64,000 nt of DNA from UBA6398 sp963644855 (GTDB taxonomy: Bacteria; Bacteroidota; Bacteroidia; Bacteroidales; Bacteroidaceae), in contig CAVIQL010000001.1 in the NCBI GenBank assembly GCA_963644855.1, forward strand, positions 1 through 64,000, read 5' to 3'. The stretch's first letter is position 1. Every line of letters starts with the position of its first letter. Of this stretch, positions 35,047 through 43,650 are shown piece by piece. Under the pieces are notes generated by a model. It ran no database searches. It worked only from the letters and a program-made list of their open reading frames with translations, and was not told where the DNA came from. The translations under genes and the position numbers were made by a program.

Positions 35047-35820
35047 ATGAAAATTTCAATTATAGGCGCGGGAAATATGGGCGTAGCCATAGCCTGCGGA
35101 TTGGTCGGCGACAAAAAGTTGACGCTTATGGTGTCGAATCCGACAAAGGGTAAACTCGAAGCATTGAAGAACATTCACCCGGAAATAAACATTACGACAA
35201 ACAACTGCTATGCGGCAGAATGGGCAGACGTTGTGATTCTTGCCGTTAAGCCATGGATTATGCAAACCGTGGTGAAAGAGATAAAAAACTCGCTATCTCC
35301 GGAACGCCAACAATTGGTATCGATTGCAGCAGGTGTGAAAACCGCCGAAATTTTGTCGTGGCTCGACGGAATTAGTATGCCTGTTTATTATCTTATACCC
35401 AACACAGCCATAAGCATAAGCCAAAGCATGACTTTTGTAGCCCCTTGCAATGCCGACGAAAAGCAGGTGGACGTTATAATGTCGCTATTCGGAAAACTGG
35501 GAAAGGTGATGTTCGTGGAGGAAAAGGAAATACCGGCGTGCATGGCGCTTGCCTCGTGCGGAATAGCTTATGCCATGCGTTATGCAAGGGCTAACATGGA
35601 GGGCGCAATTGAACTGGGAATAAAACCGGCAAAGGCTCTCGAAATTATAGAGCAAACCATGATCGGCGCAGCCGAACTGCTTGCGGCCACAGGCAATCAC
35701 CCCGAAGTGGAAATAGACAAGGTTACAACTCCGGGCGGACTTACGATAAAAGGTATCAATGCCTTGGAAGAAAATGGTTTCACAACGGCGGTGATAAAAG
35801 CCCTGAAAGCATCAATCTAA
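35047..35820 (+). CDS. proC: Pyrroline-5-carboxylate reductase
   Basis: ProC makes the last step of proline synthesis with NAD(P)H. The Rossmann motif is at the N terminus (KISIIGAGNMGVAIACGL), and the dimerisation domain carries the family signature ATGNHPEVEIDKVTTPGGLTIKGINALEENG. The protein is 257 aa, normal in length. The reading frame extends 37 codons upstream, but the start at 35047 matches the family and follows a TAACTTTG box. It is the first gene of a proline operon, 2 bases from proB. Confidence 0.95.
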   Translation: MKISIIGAGNMGVAIACGLVGDKKLTLMVSNPTKGKLEALKNIHPEINITTNNCYAAEWADVVILAVKPWIMQTVVKEIKNSLSPERQQLVSIAAGVKTAEILSWLDGISMPVYYLIPNTAISISQSMTFVAPCNADEKQVDVIMSLFGKLGKVMFVEEKEIPACMALASCGIAYAMRYARANMEGAIELGIKPAKALEIIEQTMIGAAELLAATGNHPEVEIDKVTTPGGLTIKGINALEENGFTTAVIKALKASI

Positions 35821-35822
35821 CA

Positions 35823-36614
35823 ATGAAGAAAAAAAGAATAGTAGTAAAAGTAGGCACAAACATAATAACGCGCGAAGACGGAAGCCTTGATATCACGCAG
35901 ATGTCCTCGCTCGCCGACCAAATAGCCGAAGTATACAATTCGGGGTGGGAAGTGATTATGGTAAGTTCGGGAGCTGTGGCTTGCGGAAGAAGCATGGTGC
36001 AAAACATAAAGGAAGAACTTGACGATTTAGACCAGCGCCAACTTTTTTCAGCCGTTGGCCAGGCAAAACTAATCGACTTGTATTACACTTTGTTTCGTGA
36101 GCACGGAATAACAGTGGGGCAGGTTTTGACAACAAAGGAAAGTCTTGCCGGGAAAAAGCAGATGGAAACGCAACATAACTGTATGAACGTGATGATGCGC
36201 AACAATATCATTCCGATAATCAACGAAAACGACCCGATATCGCTCACCGAATTGATGTTTACCGACAACGACGAACTTGCAGGGCTTGTGGCGAAAATGA
36301 TGGGGGCTGACGTTTTGATGCTTCTTACAAACGTAGACGGAATATTCGGAGCAAAACCCGACGGAACGCTCGATATGGAAAATCTGATACGCGAAGTTCG
36401 CCAAGGAGACGATGTGGCATGTTTTGTACAGAACAAAAAATCTTCGCGCGGGCGTGGCGGAATGCTTTCAAAGGAGAGTATCGCGATGAAAGCCGCTGCA
36501 GCCGGAATAGAAACCTTTATTGCCAACGGCAGACGGCACGGGGTGATAAACGCATTGCTTACAAATTGCGCCGAAACGCCTTCTACACACTTTATACCCG
36601 AAAGAAATGATTGA
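35823..36614 (+). CDS. proB: Glutamate 5-kinase (short form without PUA domain)
   Basis: ProB phosphorylates glutamate at the start of proline synthesis. It has the amino-acid kinase fold: KKKRIVVKVGTNIIT, VSSGAVACG, INENDPISLTELMFTDND and LLTNVDGIFGAKPDG. A glycine-rich SRGRGGMLSKESIAMKAAAAG follows. The 263 residues cover only the kinase domain; the C-terminal PUA domain of the 367-aa E. coli protein is missing, as in several other bacteria. Its end overlaps proA by 8 bases, so the two enzymes are translationally coupled, in keeping with channelling of the labile glutamyl phosphate. Confidence 0.95.
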   Translation: MKKKRIVVKVGTNIITREDGSLDITQMSSLADQIAEVYNSGWEVIMVSSGAVACGRSMVQNIKEELDDLDQRQLFSAVGQAKLIDLYYTLFREHGITVGQVLTTKESLAGKKQMETQHNCMNVMMRNNIIPIINENDPISLTELMFTDNDELAGLVAKMMGADVLMLLTNVDGIFGAKPDGTLDMENLIREVRQGDDVACFVQNKKSSRGRGGMLSKESIAMKAAAAGIETFIANGRRHGVINALLTNCAETPSTHFIPERND

Positions 36615-37851
36615 GAAACTATTGGAAAATACCCGGCAGGCTTCGCAAAAACTCCGTTTGCAGTCGTCGAATATAATAGATAGCGTATTGCTCGATATTG
36701 CAGCGCTTTGCGATGCCAACCATTCGGCGCTTCTTGCCGAAAATGCCAAGGATTTGGCAGAAATGAGCGCTGACAATCCGCTTTACGACCGTTTGAAACT
36801 CACAGATGAAAGGCTTGAGGATATTTCGGCGCAGATTCGCAAACTTGTGGAGCTTCCTTCGCCGTTGAATGTGGTTATCTCGCAAGAAACTCGCCCTAAC
36901 GGTTTGGACGTTTCAAGAGTGAGTGTGCCTTTCGGGGTTATTGGAATTATCTACGAGGCACGTCCTAACGTTACATTCGATGTTTCGGCAATTTGTCTCA
37001 AATCGGGCAACGCCTGTGTGCTTAAAGGTAGCCGCAATGCCGAAAATTCAAACAAGGCTATCGTAGAAATAATTCACGAGGCCTTGCGCAAGAACAATAT
37101 TCCCCAAGATGCCGTAACATTACTGCCGTCGTCGCACGAAGCAACGGCGGAATTGTTGCGCGCAAATGGGTTGGTGGATTTGATAATTCCGCGAGGCGGG
37201 CGAAACTTGATTGACTTCGTTAGAACAAATGCCACTGTTAATGTGATAGAAACCGGTGCCGGCACGTGTCATGTGTATTTCGACAAATATGGAGACCTTA
37301 AAAAAGGGACAGATATAGTATTTAATGCAAAAACAAGGCGCGTGAGTGTTTGCAATGCCTTGGATTGCTTGATTATAGACAAAGACAGATTGAACGACTT
37401 GCCTGCTCTTTGCGAAAGAATGGCTTCGAAAAGTGTTGATATATACGCCGACGAACCGGCTTATGAGGCTTTGGAAAAAAAATATCCCGAGAAATTGTTG
37501 CATCGTGCCGCGCCCGAAAACTATGGCAAGGAATATTTGGATTATGCCATGGCAATAAAAACGGCAAAAGGCTTTGACGATGCAATAGAACATATTGAAA
37601 AATACGGATCGGGGCATAGCGAAGCAATTGTAACAGAAAACAAGAATAGGGGTGAGCTTTTTCTTTCGGCTGTTGACAGTGCTTGTGTTTATTTGAACGC
37701 TCCTACTTCGTTCTCAGATGGCGCGCAACTTGGGCTGGGTGCCGAAATAGGTATCTCAACTCAAAAACTACACGCAAGAGGTCCGATGGGATTGCGCGAA
37801 CTCACAACTTATAAATGGATTATCAAGGGAAACGGACAGGTGAGACCATAG
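36607..37851 (+). CDS. proA: Gamma-glutamyl phosphate reductase
   Basis: ProA reduces glutamyl-5-phosphate to the semialdehyde with NADPH. The aldehyde dehydrogenase fold is clear: FGVIGIIYEARPNVTFDVSAICLKSGNACVLKGSRNA, then IIPRGGRNLIDFV, and the catalytic Cys in TRRVSVCNALDCLIID. GLGAEIGISTQKLHARGPMGLRELTTYKWIIKG closes the protein. The 414-aa length is normal. Together with proC and proB it gives a full glutamate-to-proline pathway in one operon. Confidence 0.97.
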   Translation: MIEKLLENTRQASQKLRLQSSNIIDSVLLDIAALCDANHSALLAENAKDLAEMSADNPLYDRLKLTDERLEDISAQIRKLVELPSPLNVVISQETRPNGLDVSRVSVPFGVIGIIYEARPNVTFDVSAICLKSGNACVLKGSRNAENSNKAIVEIIHEALRKNNIPQDAVTLLPSSHEATAELLRANGLVDLIIPRGGRNLIDFVRTNATVNVIETGAGTCHVYFDKYGDLKKGTDIVFNAKTRRVSVCNALDCLIIDKDRLNDLPALCERMASKSVDIYADEPAYEALEKKYPEKLLHRAAPENYGKEYLDYAMAIKTAKGFDDAIEHIEKYGSGHSEAIVTENKNRGELFLSAVDSACVYLNAPTSFSDGAQLGLGAEIGISTQKLHARGPMGLRELTTYKWIIKGNGQVRP

Positions 37852-37860
37852 CTGGAAAAA

Positions 37861-37959
37861 CCACATGCGTTGTCGCAAAAACTCCAAGGCATATAATTTA
37901 AATTTCGCCGCATCTAAATTAAATTAAGTCGGACGTAGTTTTTCCGAGAAGCCGACAAA
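37861..37959. repeat. Mosaic palindromic repeat, copy 9
   Basis: This copy has no 21-bp unit but two other modules: ACTCCAAGGCATATAATTTAAATTTCGCCGCATCTAAATT, half of the dyad that is complete in copy 10, and a tail AGTCGGACGTAGTTTTTCCGAGAAGCC. It lies between the convergent proA and atpG genes. Confidence 0.7.
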
Positions 37960-37990
37960 GTTTTTCAAGAACCCAAAAGGAATAATAAAA

Positions 37991-38019
37991 AAGGGGTGTT
38001 TCAATCGAAACACTCCTTT
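37991..38019. terminator. Bidirectional terminator between proA and the ATP synthase operon
   Basis: AAGGGGTGTTTC pairs with GAAACACTCCTT around an AATC loop (one G-T pair). It is flanked by an A-tract on the left and T-rich sequence on the right, so it can stop both transcripts. Confidence 0.85.
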
Positions 38020-38044
38020 CTTTATCACAAAAAATAAATGGATT

Positions 38045-38932
38045 TTATTCTTGGAAAGATGCCCCTGCAATGTCAAGGAGTTCTGAGGTAATGGCCTGCT
38101 GACGTGTTTTGTTGTAAGTCAACGTTAGCTGGTCGATTAGCTCATCGGCATTGTCGGTAGCAACTTGCATTGCAACAACTCTTGACGCATGCTCTGCAGC
38201 AAGGCTGTCGAGAACGGCAGTAAACACTTGCAAGTGAAGAGTGGCGGGAATAAGTGAGGCAATAATGCTTGCCGGCGAAGGTTCAACAATATAGTCGAGC
38301 TGTCTGCCGCCTTTATTTTCTTTTGAATCGTTGTCGTTGCCGCTTGTCTCCAAATCAACGGGAAGAAACGTGTTGTGTTTTACTTCCTGTCTCGAAGAAT
38401 TTACAAAATGCTGCGAGATGATTTCCACCTTGTCCAATTCTCCCTCTTTGAAACGCGACATGAATTTCTCTGAAATAGCAGCCGCTTCATTATAAGATGG
38501 GTGGTCTAAAAGATATGCGTTGTCGGAGTCGAAAGCATATCCCGCTTTCTCCACGGCTTTAGCCATCTTTTTTCCAATAGGAAATATCTCAACACTTATT
38601 CCACGATTCTCGTAGTCTTTTGCAACCTTCAGAAGTTCTTTTATCACGTTGGCATTAAACGCTCCACAGAGACTGGAATTCGAAGATATGGCAATAAGCG
38701 CCACTTTCTTGATATCCCGTTTCTCGGAATACGCAGTCTCTAATTCTCCTTCGGTAGCAGAGAGAAAACGTTCCATTATCGATGCAAGACGACTCTCGTA
38801 AGGACGCATACTCTCAATCGCCCTCTGCGCATGGTGCAACTTTGAAGACGCAACCATCTTCATCGCATTGGTGATTTTGCGTGTGCTCTTTACCGAGCCT
38901 ATTCTTGTTTTTACTTCTTTCAGCGAAGGCAT
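38045..38932 (-). CDS. atpG: ATP synthase F1 gamma subunit
   Basis: This is the central-stalk rotor shaft of F1. The N-terminal coiled helix is intact (MPSLKEVKTRIGSVKSTRKITNAMKMVASSKLHHAQRAIE), as is the C-terminal signature TDNADELIDQLTLTYNKTRQQAITSELLDIAGA. The protein is 295 aa. It is the last gene of the operon, 6 bases after atpA, and is followed by a terminator. Confidence 0.97.
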   Translation of the reverse strand: MPSLKEVKTRIGSVKSTRKITNAMKMVASSKLHHAQRAIESMRPYESRLASIMERFLSATEGELETAYSEKRDIKKVALIAISSNSSLCGAFNANVIKELLKVAKDYENRGISVEIFPIGKKMAKAVEKAGYAFDSDNAYLLDHPSYNEAAAISEKFMSRFKEGELDKVEIISQHFVNSSRQEVKHNTFLPVDLETSGNDNDSKENKGGRQLDYIVEPSPASIIASLIPATLHLQVFTAVLDSLAAEHASRVVAMQVATDNADELIDQLTLTYNKTRQQAITSELLDIAGASFQE

Positions 38933-38938
38933 GGCAAC

Positions 38939-40522
38939 TTACTTATATTGGGAACTTAAACCCTTTGCTTCGTCCTCGATAATAGATGTAACTTCTGCGG
39001 AAATGTTTCCTTCCAAAATCTTGTCAAGCACGTCGGTGCGATGTTTCGTACGTATTACTTGCAAGAAGTTATCTTGGAATTCTGAGATTTTATCAACTGG
39101 AACGTCTGCCAGCAAACCGTGAATACCACAATAGAGAATAGCTACTTGTTCTTCCACAGGCATCGGAGTGTATTGCTTTTGAATGAGCAACTCCTTAGTC
39201 TTGCGTCCACGATCGATGGTCATAGCCGTAACCTTGTCCATGTCGCTTGAAAACTGCGAGAATGCTTCGAGTTCACGATACTGTGCCTGATCGATTTTCA
39301 ACGTACCTGCAACTTTCTTCATTGCTTTGATTTGTGCAGAACCACCGACACGCGATACTGAAATACCTACATCAATAGCCGGACGGAAACCTTCGTTGAA
39401 CAAATTGGACACAAGGTAAATCTGACCATCGGTAATTGAAATTACATTGGTAGGAATGTATGCGGAAACGTCGCCTGCTTGTGTTTCAATGATAGGGAGA
39501 GCTGTGAGCGAACCGCCGCCTACAACTTTTCCTTTGAGAGATTCTGGCAAATCGTTCATTTGTTCTGCCACTTTGGTTTCAGCGTTGATTTTTGCAGCGC
39601 GTTCCAAAAGACGTGAATGGAGGTAGAATACATCGCCCGGGTATGCTTCACGACCAGAAGGACGGCGAAGAATCAAAGATATCTCACGATATGCAACAGC
39701 CTGCTTGGAAAGATCATCGTAAACTACCAAAGCGTGCATACCACGGTCTCTAAAATATTCTCCAATAGCCGCTCCTGCAAATGGAGCATAGTATTGAAGT
39801 GCTGCCGAGTCTGCAGCCGTTGCAGCAACAACAACTGTGTAAGGCATAGCTCCGTGTTCTTTCAGTACTTGCACTGTGTTTGCCACCGTAGAAGCTTTCT
39901 GACCAATTGCAACGTAAATACAATAAACAGGATCACCGTTTTCGTAGTTGCGCTTCTGGTTTATTATCGTATCGATGGCAATTGCTGTTTTACCGGTTTG
40001 ACGGTCGCCAATGATCAACTCACGCTGTCCTCTACCAATAGGGATCATAGAGTCGATAGCTTTCAAACCTGTTTGCAAAGCTTGGTTCACGGGTTGACGA
40101 TAGATTACACCGGGAGCTTTGCGGTCGAGGGGCATTCTCAATTTCTCGCCATCTATAGGTGCACCACCGTCAATAGGATTACCCAGAGGAGTAATTACTC
40201 TTCCGAGCATCTGATCGTTGACATCGATAGACGCAAGTCTATTGGTACGTTTAACTATCTGGCCTTCTTTAATACCTTCGCTCGAACCAAGAATTACGGC
40301 ACCAACATTGTCTTCCTCAAGGTTCATGACAATACCCATAGTTCCGTCTTCAAATTCAAGCAATTCGTTGGCCGTTGCGTTGAGAAGTCCGTAAATACGT
40401 GCCACACCGTCTCCAACGGTTAACACCGTGCCAATCTCTTCAAGCTTTAGGCTCGTGTCTAATGATTTGAGTTGGTCTAGCAATACGCTCGACACTTCTG
40501 CTGGATTAATATTCTTTGGCAT
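38939..40522 (-). CDS. atpA: ATP synthase F1 alpha subunit
   Basis: This is the non-catalytic nucleotide-binding subunit of F1. P-loop GDRQTGKTAIA and the family signature PAIDVGISVSRVGGS are present, in a normal 527-aa length. The N terminus (MPKNINPAEVSSVLLDQLKSLDTSLKLEEIGTVLTVGDGVARIYGL) is typical of Bacteroidales. It lies between atpH and atpG. Confidence 0.98.
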   Translation of the reverse strand: MPKNINPAEVSSVLLDQLKSLDTSLKLEEIGTVLTVGDGVARIYGLLNATANELLEFEDGTMGIVMNLEEDNVGAVILGSSEGIKEGQIVKRTNRLASIDVNDQMLGRVITPLGNPIDGGAPIDGEKLRMPLDRKAPGVIYRQPVNQALQTGLKAIDSMIPIGRGQRELIIGDRQTGKTAIAIDTIINQKRNYENGDPVYCIYVAIGQKASTVANTVQVLKEHGAMPYTVVVAATAADSAALQYYAPFAGAAIGEYFRDRGMHALVVYDDLSKQAVAYREISLILRRPSGREAYPGDVFYLHSRLLERAAKINAETKVAEQMNDLPESLKGKVVGGGSLTALPIIETQAGDVSAYIPTNVISITDGQIYLVSNLFNEGFRPAIDVGISVSRVGGSAQIKAMKKVAGTLKIDQAQYRELEAFSQFSSDMDKVTAMTIDRGRKTKELLIQKQYTPMPVEEQVAILYCGIHGLLADVPVDKISEFQDNFLQVIRTKHRTDVLDKILEGNISAEVTSIIEDEAKGLSSQYK

Positions 40523-40560
40523 AAATGATTTTCTGTAATTATTATTTGCGGTTAAGGTGG

Positions 40561-41112
40561 TTATGAATTGCCTGCAGCCCTCATTAGACTCTTGCGAATG
40601 TTCTTAATCTGGCTGCTAATGGAAGCATCTATTCGATACGTACCATATTCCAAGACAAATCCGCCACCTATAGTCGGGTCTTTTTCTACATACAACTCAA
40701 CTTGGCTGTTTGTATTGTCCTCGACAATTTTCCGCATTTTGTCAACAAAATCCTCGCTAACATCTGAGGATACAATGAGACGGCTTGACGTTATGTTTTT
40801 GTGCTTGAGATAGAGGTCTACATATGAATTCGCAATGAATTGCAGCATCATTGTACGCTTTTTCTCAATGATCAAGTTTAGAAAACTTGCCGTGGCTTTA
40901 CTTGGGGTGTTCCCAACAGCTTTTCGAAATATTTCTAATTTTTCCTCTGCTGAAATTGCAGGGTTTTCTATCATTTGGCGAAGTTGGGGTGCGCTTAGGT
41001 AAACCTTTGCCAGAAGATCCATTTCTTCGTAGACTGTATCTTCTTCGTGGAGTTCTATCGCGTATTTTAACAACGCCTTAGCATACCTAACGGAAACCGT
41101 TCCTATATCCAT
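40561..41112 (-). CDS. atpH: ATP synthase F1 delta subunit
   Basis: This 183-aa peripheral-stalk subunit ties F1 to the b dimer. N-terminal helical bundle: GTVSVRYAKALLKYAIELHEEDTVYEEM; C-terminal conserved stretch: EKDPTIGGGFVLEYGTYRIDASISSQIKNIRKSLM. It starts 8 bases after the atpF stop and ends 38 bases before atpA. Confidence 0.95.
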   Translation of the reverse strand: MDIGTVSVRYAKALLKYAIELHEEDTVYEEMDLLAKVYLSAPQLRQMIENPAISAEEKLEIFRKAVGNTPSKATASFLNLIIEKKRTMMLQFIANSYVDLYLKHKNITSSRLIVSSDVSEDFVDKMRKIVEDNTNSQVELYVEKDPTIGGGFVLEYGTYRIDASISSQIKNIRKSLMRAAGNS

Positions 41113-41120
41113 TGTTATTG

Positions 41121-41621
41121 TTATTTGTCGAATTTCATCTCGTTAAGCAGACTATCTATGTAGTCGAGTTGCTTATCTTGGTTCTCAAGATCTTTTCGCA
41201 GTACTTTTTCTGCGACATTAGTTGAAAGATCTACGACTTGGCTACGAATATCACGTAAAGCAATTTCTTTTTCGGCATTAATTTGCTCTTTGGCAGCGTC
41301 AATCATTTTTTGACCTTCAATGCCGGCCTTGTCGCGAGCTTCTTTTATTATGGTTTGGCTTGTAGCCATCGCTTCCTTCAGAATTCTTGCTTGTTCATCG
41401 CGTGCATCGTGTAGGATCTTCTCGCTTTCATTCTTTATGTTGGCGAGTTTTTCATTAGCTTCGCGTGCTTTCTGCAAGGATTCGTCAATATATTTTTTCC
41501 GGTCTTCAACCATTTTTGTTATGACGGGGAAGCCAAACTTTGCCAAGATGATGAACATTACAACGAATGCAACGATCATCCAAAACAGAAGGCCGGAATC
41601 TGGGGTTAATAAAGCTGGCAT
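41121..41621 (-). CDS. atpF: ATP synthase Fo subunit b
   Basis: This 166-aa subunit has one N-terminal membrane helix (SGLLFWMIVAFVVMFIILAKFGF) followed by a long, charged coiled coil (residues about 35-150). It forms the peripheral stalk as a dimer. It lies 15 bases after atpE and 8 before atpH. Confidence 0.95.
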   Translation of the reverse strand: MPALLTPDSGLLFWMIVAFVVMFIILAKFGFPVITKMVEDRKKYIDESLQKAREANEKLANIKNESEKILHDARDEQARILKEAMATSQTIIKEARDKAGIEGQKMIDAAKEQINAEKEIALRDIRSQVVDLSTNVAEKVLRKDLENQDKQLDYIDSLLNEMKFDK

Positions 41622-41636
41622 TTATTTAGTCTAAAT

Positions 41637-41888
41637 TTATTGGAACAAGCCCAAAAGACAAACGATAACTGCGAACAAGGCAACACCTTCCACGAGAGCG
41701 GCGATGATAATCATGTTCAAGCGGATATTGTTGGTTTCTTCAGGCTGACGTGCTATTGCTGACATTGCATCGCCACCTATACGACCGATACCGATACCTG
41801 CACCAATTGCTGCTAAACCTGCGCCTAAAGTTGCACCCATTTTACCGAGGGCTGCTACTGCTTCTAATAGAATTAATAGTGAAGTCAT
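41637..41888 (-). CDS. atpE: ATP synthase Fo subunit c
   Basis: This 83-aa proteolipid has two membrane helices joined by the RQPEE polar loop (about 47-51). The first helix has the Gly-rich GAGLAAIGAGIGIG packing motif. The ion-binding carboxylate is Glu67 in the second helix (ALVEGVALF). The residues that mark sodium-binding c subunits (a Gln in helix 1 and Ser/Thr after the Glu) are not present, so proton coupling is likely. It forms the rotor ring with atpB's subunit a. Confidence 0.96.
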   Translation of the reverse strand: MTSLLILLEAVAALGKMGATLGAGLAAIGAGIGIGRIGGDAMSAIARQPEETNNIRLNMIIIAALVEGVALFAVIVCLLGLFQ

Positions 41889-41900
41889 GATTCTTGATTT

Positions 41901-43001
41901 TTATTTTGTTATTTGTTCTTTCTTTTCTGGTTCAAGGTGTGCCAATCCTATGAACACTGCACTTAGCATTGTAAATACATAGGCTTGGATGAAGGCTACC
42001 AATAATTCAAGGAAGTCCATGAATATTGTCATTGCAACACTTACAACGGTTAGAGATGTTCCTGCAATGATACCCATTTGGAATGTGATAAAGATTATGC
42101 AAACCAAAGATATGATAATTGCGTGTCCTGCGAGGATGTTGGCAAATAGACGAACCATCAATGCAAATGGCTTGGTAAATACGCCGAAGAATTCTATTAC
42201 CGGCATCATTGGTACGGGACATTTCAACCAAGTAGGAACTTCTGGCCAAAAGATGTCTTTCCAATAATGCTTGTTGCCAAACAAGTTTGTTGCAATAAAT
42301 GTGCACAGAGCCAAGAAGAATGTAATGGCAATATTACCAGTAATGTTTGCTCCTGCCGGAAATATAGGAATCATTCCGATGAGGTTGCTCGTAAAGATAA
42401 AGAAGAATACTGTGAGTAAATAGGGAGCGTACTTACGATAATGTTTCTCGCCAATGCTACTTTTGATTACGTCGTCGTTTATGCTCATTATAAACATCTC
42501 CATAAATCCGACAAATCCTTTGGGAGCATCATCGCTTGGTCTTCTGTTTTTATACCATCTTGCACAGCACAAAACAAGGATTGTAACGAGACAAACCACA
42601 ATGAGTAGTTCTAAAACGTCTTTGGATATGGAAATATTGAATGGCTTTATTTCGTTTCCCGTTTCGTCTTTTTCAACTATTTTCCCTTCGTATTCCTTTG
42701 ATTTGGAAATATAGAAACCCTTGTAACTTCCGCCATTTTCGTGGAATTTAGAAGAAAGGAATACGTTCCAACCGCTTTTTTGACTGTACAATATCACGGG
42801 GAGGGGTACTATGATTTCTTTCTCTCCGATATTTGTGATGTGCCATTCGTATGAATCGTCAGTATGACTGAAGATTATATGCTGAATGTCTATCTTCTCT
42901 TTACCCGAGTTTTCTGAATTCTGCGCGTAAGTATTGTTCCAAACAGATACTGTCAGGAGCATAAATAGCAAGGTCAATACAATGTTTTTATGTTTACGCA
43001 T
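41901..43001 (-). CDS. atpB: ATP synthase Fo subunit a with N-terminal pre-sequence domain
   Basis: The 366-aa protein has a signal-peptide-like N terminus (MRKHKNIVLTLLFMLLTVSVWNNTYAQ). An extra soluble domain of about 100 residues (DIQHIIFSHTDDSYEWHI...) comes before the first of the standard membrane helices near residue 127. The key Arg of subunit a is in FALMVRLFANILAGHAI. A cleavable or exported N-terminal extension of this kind is usual in Bacteroidota and absent in E. coli (271 aa). It overlaps the preceding small membrane gene by 8 bases. Confidence 0.95.
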   Translation of the reverse strand: MRKHKNIVLTLLFMLLTVSVWNNTYAQNSENSGKEKIDIQHIIFSHTDDSYEWHITNIGEKEIIVPLPVILYSQKSGWNVFLSSKFHENGGSYKGFYISKSKEYEGKIVEKDETGNEIKPFNISISKDVLELLIVVCLVTILVLCCARWYKNRRPSDDAPKGFVGFMEMFIMSINDDVIKSSIGEKHYRKYAPYLLTVFFFIFTSNLIGMIPIFPAGANITGNIAITFFLALCTFIATNLFGNKHYWKDIFWPEVPTWLKCPVPMMPVIEFFGVFTKPFALMVRLFANILAGHAIIISLVCIIFITFQMGIIAGTSLTVVSVAMTIFMDFLELLVAFIQAYVFTMLSAVFIGLAHLEPEKKEQITK

Positions 43002-43389
43002 TTTGAATCCTTTTTTTTCGTTCTATGGCAAAGAAATATGAGAGTTCCAATGCCATTGCTATTATATAATATGTAAAAGATGTTATTCCAAGAACAAGTC
43101 CGTGGTCTTTGTAAAGATATATCAGAATTCCGAAAAGCATTATGCTTGCGAGAAATCTAACGATCTTATCAATCAGATAAAACGTGGTGATTGTGTTTGA
43201 TTTTGAAGGCTGAAACAAGTCGCGCACATGGAGCGAACATGCATTTACTACGCTGAAAAAGATGCCGAGAACGATTACGGGAATAATCAGCGCGTTTTTC
43301 TCCAGCAATACCATGACTACAGCCAAGGCAATAGTCATGGCTGACAGCACGCAACTGCTTTTAACTGTGTATCGTCCTCGTTTTGTCAT
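42994..43389 (-). CDS. Small polytopic membrane protein in the AtpI position
   Basis: The 131-aa protein has about four hydrophobic segments (roughly residues 12-29, 33-51, 72-92, 100-122) and a basic C terminus (ERKKRIQNA). It lies between atpC and atpB and overlaps atpB by 8 bases, where many operons keep atpI, whose product helps c-ring assembly. Sequence similarity to AtpI is not obvious to me, so the role is inferred from position and topology. Confidence 0.75.
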   Translation of the reverse strand: MTKRGRYTVKSSCVLSAMTIALAVVMVLLEKNALIIPVIVLGIFFSVVNACSLHVRDLFQPSKSNTITTFYLIDKIVRFLASIMLFGILIYLYKDHGLVLGITSFTYYIIAMALELSYFFAIERKKRIQNA

Positions 43390-43392
43390 TTT

Positions 43393-43629
43393 CTATTTCA
43401 ATTCAACGCAAGCCACAATCTCATTGTTGGAAACTTCCACGAATCCACCTTTGATGCCGATGCTTTTTATTTCGTCTGTTTTGTAGGTTATTTTGCCAGC
43501 TTGCAGACTTGATATAATAGGAGCATGACCTTTTCGTATTTCAAAAGGGCAGTGGCTTCCCGGAACGCTTACGTTTTCGGCGTCTCCGTTGAATATTACA
43601 TCTTCGGGTGATATTATAGTAAGTTTCAT
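43393..43629 (-). CDS. atpC: ATP synthase F1 epsilon subunit (short form)
   Basis: This 78-aa protein matches the N-terminal beta-sandwich of epsilon: MKLTIISPEDVIFNGDAENVSVPGSHCPFEIRKGHAPIISSLQAGKITYK. The C-terminal helical hairpin that inhibits ATPase activity in E. coli (139 aa) is absent, as is common in Bacteroidales. So epsilon-type inhibition by an extended helix is not expected. It lies 21 bases after atpD. Confidence 0.95.
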   Translation of the reverse strand: MKLTIISPEDVIFNGDAENVSVPGSHCPFEIRKGHAPIISSLQAGKITYKTDEIKSIGIKGGFVEVSNNEIVACVELK

Positions 43630-43650
43630 TGTTTGCTTGGATTGTTTTTG

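Noticed and set aside
41637..41888. Sodium-type c subunit
   Set aside because: The helix-1 Gln and the Ser/Thr after the Glu typical of sodium-binding c subunits are missing around Glu67.
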